From assembly GCA_051861445.1 (NCBI GenBank), contig JBHYCS010000012.1, positions 62,001 through 126,000 on the forward strand: 64,000 nt of DNA, given 5' to 3'. Under the pieces are notes generated by a model that was not told the origin of the DNA, ran no database searches, and saw nothing but the letters and a program-made list of their open reading frames with translations. Source of the DNA: Parasediminibacterium sp051861445. GTDB lineage: Bacteria; Bacteroidota; Bacteroidia; Chitinophagales; Chitinophagaceae. Positions within the stretch are counted from its first letter, which is position 1; the number at the start of each line of letters is the position of its first letter. A program made the position numbers and the translations under genes. Below are positions 27,960-36,461 of this stretch, piece by piece.

Positions 27960-28084
27960 TTCCTCTTATTTGTTACAACAAACCCTCGTTTTCGCACCTC
28001 AAAAATTTTAAAATTCATTACTTACAACCGTTTATTGGTTATCATTGCAAAAGATTGCAAGGCTTATAATTCAATTGTATTGTT

Positions 28085-29362
28085 ATGTATCCTAATCTAT
28101 ACTATGTTTTTAAAGATTTTTTTGGGGTTGAATGGAATGGGTTAAAACTCATTAATTCTTTCGGTTTTTTTGTAGCCATCTGTTTTATTACTGCTGCATG
28201 GATTTTAACGCTTGAGTTAAAAAGAAAAGAAGCTCAAGGATTATTTTCTTTTACCGAAGAAAAAATTTTAGTGGGTGCTGCTGCCTCTTTTTCTGATTTA
28301 CTTGTCAATTTTTTATTGGGTTTTGTATTCGGATTTAAAATTATCGGAGCATTTTTAAATCCAGATGCTTTAAAAGATCCTCAGTCGTTTATTTTATCTA
28401 CCGATGGAAATGTGTTTACTGGCTTGATTGTAGGAGCTATTTTTGCTGGTTTAAAATGGTGGGAAAAAAACAAACAAAAATTAGCAACTCCTGATCAACG
28501 TACCATTCGAATTTGGCCACATGATAGGGTTGGTGATTTGGTAATTTATGCTGCTATTTTTGGATTTGCAGGTGCAAAAGTGTTTCATAATTTAGAAAAT
28601 TGGAATGAATTTATCAAAGACCCCATTGATGCTTTGATTTCTTTTAGCGGCTTAACGTTTTATGGTGGATTGATTTGTGCAGGTTTGGCTATTGTGTTTT
28701 ATGCCAGAAAACATAAAATGGCCATCGTTCATTTAGCCGATAGTTTTGCCCCTGCATTAATGATTGGCTATGCTATTGGAAGAATGGGCTGTCAAGTTAG
28801 TGGTGATGGTGATTGGGGAATTATCAATAGTTATTTTGCTTCTACACCAACTGGTGAAGTTGTGCCAGCAACAGCAGGGCAGTTTCAACATACTTTATAC
28901 GCCAATGCTGGTTATTATACTAGTCAGTTTAAATCGCTAGAGGCTGTTCATCATTTGTCTGTAGCACCTTTTTGGCATTTACCCAATTGGTTATTTGCAT
29001 ATAATTACCCACATAACGTAATTAGCGAAGGCGTAAAAATTGCAGGATGCACAGAAGTTCAACATTGTAGTCAATTACCGATTCCTGTTTTTCCTACTGC
29101 TTTATACGAAATTATCGCTTGCACAATTTTGTTTTTTGTGTTGTGGATGCTTCGTAAAAAACTAAAAATTGCTGGTCAATTAACGGGTGTTTATTTGGTA
29201 TTAAATGGTTTAGAACGTTTTTTCATTGAAAAAATTCGGGTAAATACTAAATATGAAGGATTACCATTTCAACCAACACAAGCTGAGTTGATTTCATTTA
29301 TTTTAATTATTGTAGGAATTCTTTTGTTTGTTCAGGTTACTCGAAAGGCTAAAACAAGCTAA
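28085..29362 (+). CDS. lgt: Prolipoprotein diacylglyceryl transferase Lgt, long Bacteroidota form
   Basis: 425 residues, longer than the usual 260-300. It transfers diacylglycerol from phosphatidylglycerol to the lipobox Cys, in the inner membrane. About seven hydrophobic segments are seen. The signature region is AYAIGRMGCQVSGDGDWG (near residue 231), the Bacteroidota variant of the classical RxGNFxNxE block. About 85 polar residues are inserted after it before VFPTALYEIIA and GLERFFIEKIRVN, which carry the second conserved Arg region. It should process the lipoproteins in this genome, such as the one at 11994. Followed by a terminator. Confidence 0.92.
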   Translation: MYPNLYYVFKDFFGVEWNGLKLINSFGFFVAICFITAAWILTLELKRKEAQGLFSFTEEKILVGAAASFSDLLVNFLLGFVFGFKIIGAFLNPDALKDPQSFILSTDGNVFTGLIVGAIFAGLKWWEKNKQKLATPDQRTIRIWPHDRVGDLVIYAAIFGFAGAKVFHNLENWNEFIKDPIDALISFSGLTFYGGLICAGLAIVFYARKHKMAIVHLADSFAPALMIGYAIGRMGCQVSGDGDWGIINSYFASTPTGEVVPATAGQFQHTLYANAGYYTSQFKSLEAVHHLSVAPFWHLPNWLFAYNYPHNVISEGVKIAGCTEVQHCSQLPIPVFPTALYEIIACTILFFVLWMLRKKLKIAGQLTGVYLVLNGLERFFIEKIRVNTKYEGLPFQPTQAELISFILIIVGILLFVQVTRKAKTS

Positions 29363-29389
29363 TGTATTGATAATCAATTTCTTTCTGCC

Positions 29390-29419
29390 AAAAGCCATCC
29401 ATTCGTCGATGGCTTTTTT
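29390..29419 (+). terminator. Terminator after lgt
   Basis: AAAAGCCATC (29390-29399) pairs with GATGGCTTTT (29408-29417), with an 8-base loop and T's after. Confidence 0.88.
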
Positions 29420-29487
29420 ATTTTTCAATAATTTGAGTACTATGTAATGCATACCACTTGTCATTACAATATACCGTTCATGTTAAA

Positions 29488-29522
29488 ACTATGTACCTTG
29501 CTTTACATAGTACATAGTTTTG
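29488..29522 (+). promoter_or_regulatory. Operator-like inverted/direct repeat overlapping a -7 box
   Basis: ACTATGTA(C) at 29488 faces two overlapping reverse copies, TACATAGT and ACATAGT, at about 29506-29519. The ATGT/ACAT half-sites are like those bound by PadR-type repressors. The last copy runs into TAGTTTTG (29515-29522), an exact TAnnTTTG -7 box, so a bound protein would block transcription of the TonB receptor at 29571. No regulator gene lies next to it. Confidence 0.5.
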
Positions 29523-29570
29523 TGTTGTAATATTTAAAAACAAGAACTGTAAATAATTAAAACAACCAAC

Positions 29571-32045
29571 ATGAAATCAATTGTAACTGCACTAACTGCT
29601 TTGGGTTTATTTTCCTCCCTTCAAAGCATTCAAGCACAAAACACGGTATCTACAGGAAAAGTAAAAGGAAGCCTAATAGTTGCTGATAAAGCAATTGAAG
29701 GTGCATCTGTTAGCATTTTAAAAGCCAAAGATTCTTCATTGGTAAAAATGGAACTAACCAATAAACTAGGAAATTTTGAAATAGATCAAGTTAAAGTAGG
29801 TAGATACTTGGTTTCTATTCAAAGCGTTGGCTACAAAAAGTATTATAGCGAATTGTTTGAAGTAGCTTCTAATGCAACTTATGAAATAAAAAAAGCAACA
29901 CTTCAATTGCTAGATAAGCAATTGAAAGAAGTAGTGGTTGAAAGTAAGAAACCTTTGATTGAGCAAAAAATTGATAGAACAGTCGTAAATGTAGAAGCTT
30001 CTGTTACCAATGCAGGCTCAACTGCTTTAGAAGTTTTAGAAAAATCGCCTGGAATTTCTGTAGATAAAGACGGAAATATTAGCCTAAAAGGCAAACAAGG
30101 TGTGGTTATTTTAGTTGATAACAAACCCACCTATTTAGGAGGTGCAGATTTAGCAAATATGTTACGTAACATGAATTCCACACAGTTAGAGCAAATCGAA
30201 ATTATGACCAACCCTCCTGCAAAATATGATGCTGCAGGTAACTCAGGTGTTATTAATATTAAAACCAAAAAAACAAAGACAAAGGGTTTAAATGGTTCGT
30301 TTACATCAGGTTATGGACAGGGAATTTATCCAAAAACCAATCATAGCTTAAATATGAACTATAGAAATGGGAAATGGAATTTGTTTGGTAATTATAGTTT
30401 TGGTTATAGAGAAGGGTTTCAAAATTTAGACATTAGCAGAAATTTTTCGGATAGAAATACCAAAGAAATTGTTTCTTATTTCGATCAATCTGCTACTATG
30501 AATAATATTAGCAGAAACCACAATGCCAAAATTGGAGCGGATTTTTTTATTAGCAAAAAAACAACATTTGGTATTGTTGTAACTGGTTTTAATAGCATTG
30601 GTACTGGTGTCAGTAATAATGCCACTAATATTTTCGATAAAAACTATTCACTAAATAGTATTACGAAAGCAATTACTACTACAGACGAAAATTGGAAAAA
30701 CTATAGCTCCAACTTTAACTTTCGACATGTATTTGATAGTACAGGTAAAGAATTATCTGCCGATATTGACTATGTAAAATATGATGCTACTAATTTTCAA
30801 AGTTTAAAAAATAGTTATCAGAATGGTGATGGTAGCTTTAGACAAAAAGGCGATACTTTAGACGGAAGCTTACCCATGAAAATTGCCATTTATAGCGGAA
30901 AAATAGATTATTTACATCCATTAAAAAAAGGAGCAAAATTAGAAGCGGGTGCAAAATTTAGCTACGTAGAAACAGATAATAATGCTCGTTACGATAGTTT
31001 AATTAACAACCAATACAAGCCAGATTACAATAGAAGCAACCATTTTATTTATGAAGAAAAAATTGCTGCTGCTTATGTAAACTTTAGTAAAACAATTAAT
31101 AAAAAATGGGCTTATCAAATAGGATTACGTGCAGAACATACACATGCAATTGGCAATCAATTGGGTAATGTAATGAGAGGTGCTAGTGGTTTTGATACAT
31201 CTTATATTCAATTTTTCCCAACGGCTTATGTTACCTATACTTTAAACGATAAAAATCAATTCACTATTAATTACGGTCGTAGAATTCAACGTCCGAATTA
31301 TGAAGATTTAAATCCTTTTGTTGAGTTTATCGATCGTTATACTTTTCAACAAGGAAATCCTGGTTTAAGACCACAGTTTAGCCACAATCTAGAGTTGAGC
31401 CATTTGTTTATGGGTGGTTTATTGTCAACTACACTTAACTATACCAAAGTAAACAATATTATTCAACAAGTATTGGAGCAAAATACAGCTACCAACGAAA
31501 CATTTGTTCGTAGAGCCAATATTGCTCAATTAGATCAGTTTGGAATTGCTATTGCTGGACAAATTCCTGTTCAAAAATGGTGGAGTTTAAATTTGTATGC
31601 CAATGGATTTAATAACCGTTTTAGAGGAATAGTAAACAATGCTTATGTAGATTTTAGTACACCAACACTGCAAACCAATATCAATAACACTTTTAAATTA
31701 GGTAAAGGTTGGAATACAGAATTGAGCGGTTTTTATAGAACAAAATCTATTGAAGGTGTAATGTTTATTCGTTCTTTAGGACAAATAAGTGCAGGTGTTT
31801 CTAAAACTGTACTAAAAAACAAAGGAACTGTACGTTTGAATGTAAGAGATATTTTTTGGTTACAACAACCAAAAGGTTATGCTAAATACGATGATATAGA
31901 TGTTCGTTTTGCAAATAGAAACGATAACAGAGTAATTAACCTAAGTTTTAGTTATCGTTTTAGTAAAGGAAAAATGAGCAACAATAATGTAAGAAGAAAA
32001 TCTGCTTTAGACGAAGCAAATAGAGTACAAATAGGAGGAAACTAG
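29571..32045 (+). CDS. TonB-dependent outer-membrane receptor, OMP_b-brl_3 type
   Basis: 824 residues. Signal peptide about 1-22 (ending SIQAQ), a carboxypeptidase-regulatory domain (about 30-112, KGSLIVADKAIEGASV), a plug domain (about 135-230, with ALEVLEKSPGISVDKDGN, LVDNKPTYLG and IEIMTNPPAKYDA) and a C-terminal beta-barrel of the OMP_b-brl_3 family (about 235-800). The tail after FSYRFSKGK is polar and ends QIGGN, so the last barrel strand is internal. The ligand is unknown. Receptors of this subfamily are often under local repressor control, which fits the operator-like repeat upstream. Transcribed alone with a terminator. Confidence 0.9.
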   Translation: MKSIVTALTALGLFSSLQSIQAQNTVSTGKVKGSLIVADKAIEGASVSILKAKDSSLVKMELTNKLGNFEIDQVKVGRYLVSIQSVGYKKYYSELFEVASNATYEIKKATLQLLDKQLKEVVVESKKPLIEQKIDRTVVNVEASVTNAGSTALEVLEKSPGISVDKDGNISLKGKQGVVILVDNKPTYLGGADLANMLRNMNSTQLEQIEIMTNPPAKYDAAGNSGVINIKTKKTKTKGLNGSFTSGYGQGIYPKTNHSLNMNYRNGKWNLFGNYSFGYREGFQNLDISRNFSDRNTKEIVSYFDQSATMNNISRNHNAKIGADFFISKKTTFGIVVTGFNSIGTGVSNNATNIFDKNYSLNSITKAITTTDENWKNYSSNFNFRHVFDSTGKELSADIDYVKYDATNFQSLKNSYQNGDGSFRQKGDTLDGSLPMKIAIYSGKIDYLHPLKKGAKLEAGAKFSYVETDNNARYDSLINNQYKPDYNRSNHFIYEEKIAAAYVNFSKTINKKWAYQIGLRAEHTHAIGNQLGNVMRGASGFDTSYIQFFPTAYVTYTLNDKNQFTINYGRRIQRPNYEDLNPFVEFIDRYTFQQGNPGLRPQFSHNLELSHLFMGGLLSTTLNYTKVNNIIQQVLEQNTATNETFVRRANIAQLDQFGIAIAGQIPVQKWWSLNLYANGFNNRFRGIVNNAYVDFSTPTLQTNINNTFKLGKGWNTELSGFYRTKSIEGVMFIRSLGQISAGVSKTVLKNKGTVRLNVRDIFWLQQPKGYAKYDDIDVRFANRNDNRVINLSFSYRFSKGKMSNNNVRRKSALDEANRVQIGGN

Positions 32046-32080
32046 GCTTACACTTATAACAAACAAAACAACAAAACAGC

Positions 32081-32116
32081 AAAAAGCCGCTATCAGTAAA
32101 ATGAAGCGGCTTTTTT
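32081..32116 (+). terminator. Terminator after the TonB receptor
   Basis: AAAAAGCCGCT (32081-32091) pairs with AGCGGCTTTTT (32104-32114). It faces the convergent pntAB gene. Confidence 0.88.
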
Positions 32117-32175
32117 GTATTCTTTCTTTTATGCTACAATGAATGAATACTCCATATAGAAGATGATTAAAAGTA

Positions 32176-32475
32176 CTATTTCTTTTTCTTAAACATTTCT
32201 AACATTCTATCCGTAACTACAAATCCGCCAACAACATTCAATGTGCCTAATAAAACTGCTAAAAAACCTAAAACCAAGGCCCAATAATTATCTTGTTCAG
32301 CTTTACCCATAACAATAATGGCACCAATAATTACCACTCCATGTATAGCATTTGCCCCACTCATTAAAGGCGTGTGTAAAACACTAGGCACTCTGCCTAT
32401 TACTTCTATTCCTAAAAAAATCATTAGAATAACAATATAAATAATCTGTTGATGGGTTTGTATAAAGCTGAGCAT
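32176..32475 (-). CDS. pntAB: NAD(P) transhydrogenase alpha subunit, part 2 (membrane part)
   Basis: 99 residues with three hydrophobic segments (about 8-27, 40-60, 65-90), matching the C-terminal membrane part of PntA. RVPSVLHTPLMSGANAIHG is the family signature. It forms part of domain II of the proton-translocating transhydrogenase. The gene is 46 bases after pntAA on the same strand, the split-alpha arrangement. Its partner pntB is at 46014 on the other strand. Confidence 0.93.
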   Translation of the reverse strand: MLSFIQTHQQIIYIVILMIFLGIEVIGRVPSVLHTPLMSGANAIHGVVIIGAIIVMGKAEQDNYWALVLGFLAVLLGTLNVVGGFVVTDRMLEMFKKKK

Positions 32476-32521
32476 AAAAAGTGATTTATCAGATGAATAA
32501 TTTATTGAAAGAATTAAAAAA

Positions 32522-33643
32522 CTATAATAAGCTACTTACTCTTTCATTTACAATATTTCCATTGTGTGTAATGCAACAACCTTTTACCAAATCATCCTCA
32601 AAGTTTAAAGCTATTGTACCCTCTTTTGTAACAATCAGTTGCATAAAGTTTAATACGTTTTTGCCATATAATTTGCTAGCATCACTAGGCATTAAACTAG
32701 GTAAATTACTATTTCCAATAATGGTAATTCCATTATATAATACAGTTTCGTTGTTTTTGGTAAGTGGCGTATTTCCTCCAGTTGCTGCGGCAATATCAAT
32801 TATAATGCTTCCTGATTTCATGGTGTCAAGCATTGCTTGCGTAATTAAAATAGGAGCAGGTTTACCCGGTATTTGTGCAGTTGTAATTACCACATCCGCC
32901 TTTGCAATTGCTTCCGCAATTTTTTGTTGTTGCTTTTGTTTGTATTCATCAGTTTGTTCTACAGCATAGCCACCTGCTTTGGTAGCATCGGCAGCACCTT
33001 CTACTTCAACAAATTTTGCTCCAAGGCTCATTACTTCTTCTTTTACGGCTGGTCGAGTGTCAAAAACTTCTACAACTGCTCCCAATCTTTTGGCAGTTGC
33101 AATGGCTTGTAAGCCAGCAACACCAGCACCTAAAATCAATACTTTCACAGGTGGAATACTACCTGCTGCAGTCATAAACATGGGAAAATATTTAGAATAC
33201 GTATTCGCTGCAAGTAATACGGCTTTATAACCAGCAATATTGGCTTGGCTACTCAATACATCCATCGATTGAGCCCTTGTTGTTCTTGGTAATGTATCTA
33301 AACTAAAAGTAGTTACTTGTTTGGTAGCCCATTGTTGCATGTTTTTAAAGTTAAACAATGGTTGAAACACACCAATAACAGCCGTATTTGGCTGTAACAT
33401 GGCAATATCATTTTCAGTTAACAATTGTATTGATAAAACAATATTGCTTTGTTGCAAAACTTCAGATCTACTGGTTACTGTAGCTCCCTTTTGGGTGTAA
33501 ACACTATCGTTTGCAAAAGACAAATTACCTGCACCAGTTTCTACAAAAACAGAAATACCTTTTTTGACCAATGTTTCTGCTTGTTCTGGTAAAAGCGATA
33601 CCCTGTTTTCGCTATTTGGCTCTTTTAATATTCCTACAATCAT
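32522..33643 (-). CDS. pntAA: NAD(P) transhydrogenase alpha subunit, part 1 (NAD-binding)
   Basis: 373 residues, related to alanine dehydrogenase. It holds domain I, which binds NAD(H). The Rossmann motif is VLILGAGVAGLQAIATAKRLGA (shown in two blocks), starting near residue 168, with EVFDTRP after it. The N-terminus MIVGILKEPNSENRVSLLPEQ and DVVITTAQIPGKPAPILIT are typical. Together with pntAB and PntB it couples proton entry to NADPH formation from NADH. It is the fifth gene of a minus-strand run starting at thyA; the gap to the gene upstream is 47 bases, so an internal promoter is possible. Confidence 0.95.
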   Translation of the reverse strand: MIVGILKEPNSENRVSLLPEQAETLVKKGISVFVETGAGNLSFANDSVYTQKGATVTSRSEVLQQSNIVLSIQLLTENDIAMLQPNTAVIGVFQPLFNFKNMQQWATKQVTTFSLDTLPRTTRAQSMDVLSSQANIAGYKAVLLAANTYSKYFPMFMTAAGSIPPVKVLILGAGVAGLQAIATAKRLGAVVEVFDTRPAVKEEVMSLGAKFVEVEGAADATKAGGYAVEQTDEYKQKQQQKIAEAIAKADVVITTAQIPGKPAPILITQAMLDTMKSGSIIIDIAAATGGNTPLTKNNETVLYNGITIIGNSNLPSLMPSDASKLYGKNVLNFMQLIVTKEGTIALNFEDDLVKGCCITHNGNIVNERVSSLL

Positions 33644-33690
33644 AGGCTACAATGTAGATAAATTATTTGAAACCAAGAAACATTTTAGGG

Positions 33691-34374
33691 TTAATACTGC
33701 ACTGAAAAATATTCTTTCTGTAACTGTTCAGGTCTAAAAAAGAGCAGTGAAATGTAAAACAAATCGATAGATAATGTTACAGAAGAAGATTGCCGTAAAA
33801 ATTTGTAAAAAGTATTTGCATTTGAATGAATGTGAGGATTGGCAATAACCATACAAATGCTTTTGTTTTGATGGGTAAGTATCGATTGTATATTCGATTT
33901 CAAGGCTTCGTCAAGCGTTGAAAAATCAGCATAAAAGCAGTGTTTTTTTTCAGATTCATTTTCCCAAATTTTATCTAAACAATCTAGATTTTTGAATAAA
34001 TGATTGTAAGATAAATGAGCCATTTCTGCTCTATTTTCTTCCATTAGCCAAATGGGTTGCTCTATATTAGTGGCTGCTATGTACAAAGCAGCAAGATGAC
34101 TTTTTTTTGATAGAATAACAATGCTTGATGGTTTATAAAAATGAATAAACCTAAACAGTAATTGATAATATTTTAAAGAAAATTGTTGATGAAAATGATG
34201 TTTTAATGCTGCTGCTGCTAAATCTTTAAACGCATAAAAAAAACGGTTATCTAACAAAACTTCTCTTATAATTTGGTATACAAATGGAGAGTGTATGCCA
34301 TGTCCTTTTCTATTATAAGCTGTTGCATAATAATAGCAATATTGAATACTTTTAAATAAAGCAGATGCATTCAT
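33691..34374 (-). CDS. Degenerate methyltransferase-like protein, unknown function
   Basis: 227 residues. The start region NRKGHGIHSPFVYQIIREVLLD and the end TLSIDLFYISLLFFRPEQL match Bacteroidota proteins annotated as O-methyltransferase-like. The SAM-binding loop is not convincing here: the expected ELGTSLG-type motif is replaced by PSSIVILSKKSHLAALYI. It may therefore have lost catalysis or bind something else. Three bases separate it from the membrane protein upstream, so the two are cotranscribed. Confidence 0.55.
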   Translation of the reverse strand: MNASALFKSIQYCYYYATAYNRKGHGIHSPFVYQIIREVLLDNRFFYAFKDLAAAALKHHFHQQFSLKYYQLLFRFIHFYKPSSIVILSKKSHLAALYIAATNIEQPIWLMEENRAEMAHLSYNHLFKNLDCLDKIWENESEKKHCFYADFSTLDEALKSNIQSILTHQNKSICMVIANPHIHSNANTFYKFLRQSSSVTLSIDLFYISLLFFRPEQLQKEYFSVQY

Positions 34375-34377
34375 ACA

Positions 34378-34884
34378 CTAACTAGAATACTGAAAAGGAT
34401 GCTTTTTACGAAGCCACAAAAAAGAATACAAAGCAATGATTAAGCTAATATATTTTAAAACAGAAAGGCTTAATGGTTTGTATAAATCAATTGGTAAAAT
34501 ATAACTCGTTTTGGTAGCAACTGCTAACATTACATCCCACCAAATTAATAATAGCATACATATAGCGGCAATTATACTTTCAGATGGCTTTTTTAATAGA
34601 AATATCAATGGGAAAAATAGCAATAGTATATTTTTTGCTGCAGCAAGTTTATTTGTTTGCATTAATAACCACAATCCTTTTGGCGTAATTTCTACCCCAA
34701 ATACAGCAGCTAATTTGTATAAATTATAATAATCCCAACATTGATACAAAAAGTAAAATGCCAAAGAAACGTTTACCGATTTAATAATTGCCATCAAATA
34801 AGGTTTTTTATTTGATGGAATTATCAACAATCCCAACAATAAGAGAGGCATTAAATAGCTATAACCAACATCTACAAAATCCAT
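34378..34884 (-). CDS. Membrane protein with about five helices, unknown function
   Basis: 168 residues with about five hydrophobic segments, starting MDFVDVGYSYLMPLLLLGLL and ending in a basic tail, LRKKHPFQYSS. No conserved catalytic motif was recognised. It lies 10 bases after folA and 3 bases before the methyltransferase-like gene, inside the thyA-folA run. The helix count is by eye. Confidence 0.6.
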   Translation of the reverse strand: MDFVDVGYSYLMPLLLLGLLIIPSNKKPYLMAIIKSVNVSLAFYFLYQCWDYYNLYKLAAVFGVEITPKGLWLLMQTNKLAAAKNILLLFFPLIFLLKKPSESIIAAICMLLLIWWDVMLAVATKTSYILPIDLYKPLSLSVLKYISLIIALYSFLWLRKKHPFQYSS

Positions 34885-34894
34885 AATAAATTCT

Positions 34895-35395
34895 TTATTT
34901 TCTTATCCAAGTTTGAAAGCTGTAATTGTAAACATGCTTTTCATCGGCATTAAAATCTTCATTAAAAGCCAAATCAAATTCATTTGTATCAATGGTAGGA
35001 TAAGCTGTATCACCATCAATAATAGTGTGTACTCGGGTTAAATAAATTGTTGTAGCCAATGGCATAGTTGCAGCATAAATTTCTCCACCTCCAATAATCA
35101 TAACCTCTTTATAATCGTCTTGTTTGCAATACTCTAAGGCTTTGTCAATACTATTTACAATAACAACCTCATTCGAAATATTTTCAAGCGTTTGCTGCCT
35201 TGTAATTACAATATTCAACCTCCCTTTTAAAGGTTTATTGCCTAAACTTTTAAAAGTTTTTCTACCCATTATTACAGGCAAAGCCCATGTTTTGTTTTTA
35301 AAAAAAATCATATCATTGGGCAACTTCCATAAAAGTTGGTCGTTTTTGCCAATCATATTGTTTGTAGAAGCTGCTACTATATGGGTAATATTCAT
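34895..35395 (-). CDS. folA: Dihydrofolate reductase
   Basis: 166 residues from the ATG at 35395 (MNITHIVAASTNNMIGKND). An upstream ATG at 35419 overlaps the thyA stop as TAATG and would add eight residues; the alignment with other DHFRs favours the internal one, though coupling from the first is possible. Motifs: LLWKLPNDMIFFK, VIMGRKTFKSLGNKPLKGRLNIVITRQ and MIIGGGEIYAATM. It reduces dihydrofolate to tetrahydrofolate with NADPH, regenerating the cofactor used by ThyA encoded just upstream. Confidence 0.95.
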   Translation of the reverse strand: MNITHIVAASTNNMIGKNDQLLWKLPNDMIFFKNKTWALPVIMGRKTFKSLGNKPLKGRLNIVITRQQTLENISNEVVIVNSIDKALEYCKQDDYKEVMIIGGGEIYAATMPLATTIYLTRVHTIIDGDTAYPTIDTNEFDLAFNEDFNADEKHVYNYSFQTWIRK

Positions 35396-35418
35396 ATTGA
35401 AAGAAAGTTGAGAAAACA

Positions 35419-36213
35419 TTAAACGGCAACCTTGGCTTTAATAGCAGGATGATGTTGATAATTTTCTAGGGTAAAATCGTTATAAGTAAACTCGAAAATG
35501 TTTTTAATGTTGGGATTTATTTTCATTGTTGGTAAAGGATAAGGCAATCTTGTAAGTTGCAGTTCTGCCTGCTCAAAATGATTGCTGTATAAATGCACAT
35601 CACCAAAAGTGTGTACAAAATCACCATATTCTAAATCACAAACCTGAGCCACCATCATGGTTAATAAAGCATAAGAGGCAATATTAAACGGAACACCCAA
35701 AAACACATCTGCACTGCGTTGATATAATTGGCAGCTTAATTTGCCGTCGGCTACATAAAACTGAAACAAAGTGTGGCAAGGCATTAATGCCATTTCTGGC
35801 AAATCTGCTACGTTCCATGCACTTACAATCAGTCTTCTGCTATCAGGTGTTTTTTTAATTTGTTCTATTACTTCCGAAATCTGATCAATTGTTTTTCCAT
35901 TTGCACCTTCCCAACTTCTCCATTGTTTTCCATAAACAGGACCAAGTTCTCCTTGTTCATCTGCCCATTCATCCCAAATACTTACACCGTTTTCTTTTAG
36001 ATATTGAATGTTGGTACTCCCTTTTAAAAACCATAATAATTCATGAATAATGCTTTTTAAATGCAGTTTTTTGGTAGTTACCATTGGAAAACCCTCTTGA
36101 AGATTAAAACGCATTTGATAACCAAAACAACTTTTTGTGCCGGTGCCAGTTCTATCGGTTTTGGTGGCACCATTATCTAAAATGTGCTGCAATAATTCTT
36201 GATACTGTATCAT
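35419..36213 (-). CDS. thyA: Thymidylate synthase
   Basis: 264 residues from ATG 36213, the same length as E. coli ThyA. An earlier in-frame ATG at 36240 would add nine residues (MMKHGYFAP) and lies upstream of the promoter-like box at 36219-36226, so it is rejected. The catalytic C146 is in ALMPCHTLFQF. Other motifs: DRTGTGT, SIIHELLWFL, SRRLIVSAWN, QRSADVFLGVPFNIASY and HLYSNH. It converts dUMP to dTMP using methylene-tetrahydrofolate, which leaves dihydrofolate for FolA. It heads a six-gene minus-strand run. Confidence 0.97.
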   Translation of the reverse strand: MIQYQELLQHILDNGATKTDRTGTGTKSCFGYQMRFNLQEGFPMVTTKKLHLKSIIHELLWFLKGSTNIQYLKENGVSIWDEWADEQGELGPVYGKQWRSWEGANGKTIDQISEVIEQIKKTPDSRRLIVSAWNVADLPEMALMPCHTLFQFYVADGKLSCQLYQRSADVFLGVPFNIASYALLTMMVAQVCDLEYGDFVHTFGDVHLYSNHFEQAELQLTRLPYPLPTMKINPNIKNIFEFTYNDFTLENYQHHPAIKAKVAV

Positions 36214-36218
36214 AGGTG

Positions 36219-36226
36219 CAAAGTAA
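36219..36226 (-). promoter_or_regulatory. -7-like box (TTACTTTG) of thyA
   Basis: One mismatch to TAnnTTTG, followed by CACC; it ends 5 bases before the thyA ATG at 36213. It supports that start and suggests a very short or absent leader. Confidence 0.4.
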
Positions 36227-36461
36227 CCATGTTTCATCATCAGAAAATCTGTTTTTATGTTAGTGGGGATTTTCTGTGCAGAAGCATTGTATGTTACTCA
36301 GTTTATTGCACTTTATTTCGAGAAAACAACGATTATGTAGTACGTTTATATTTACATACAGTAGTATATGTTCTATCTTTTTTAGATTATTTGTTTATTT
36401 GAAACAAATGTGAAATCTATTGTTCAAATTTGTAGATGTGCTTTGTTAAAATTATGTATGC

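Noticed and set aside
29488..29570. A riboswitch in the leader of the TonB receptor
   Set aside because: The repeat is palindromic DNA around the promoter; no conserved riboswitch core was seen after the transcription start.
36214..36240. Upstream ATG (36240) as the thyA start
   Set aside because: The ATG at 36213 gives exactly the 264 residues of the E. coli enzyme, and the promoter-like box lies between the two.
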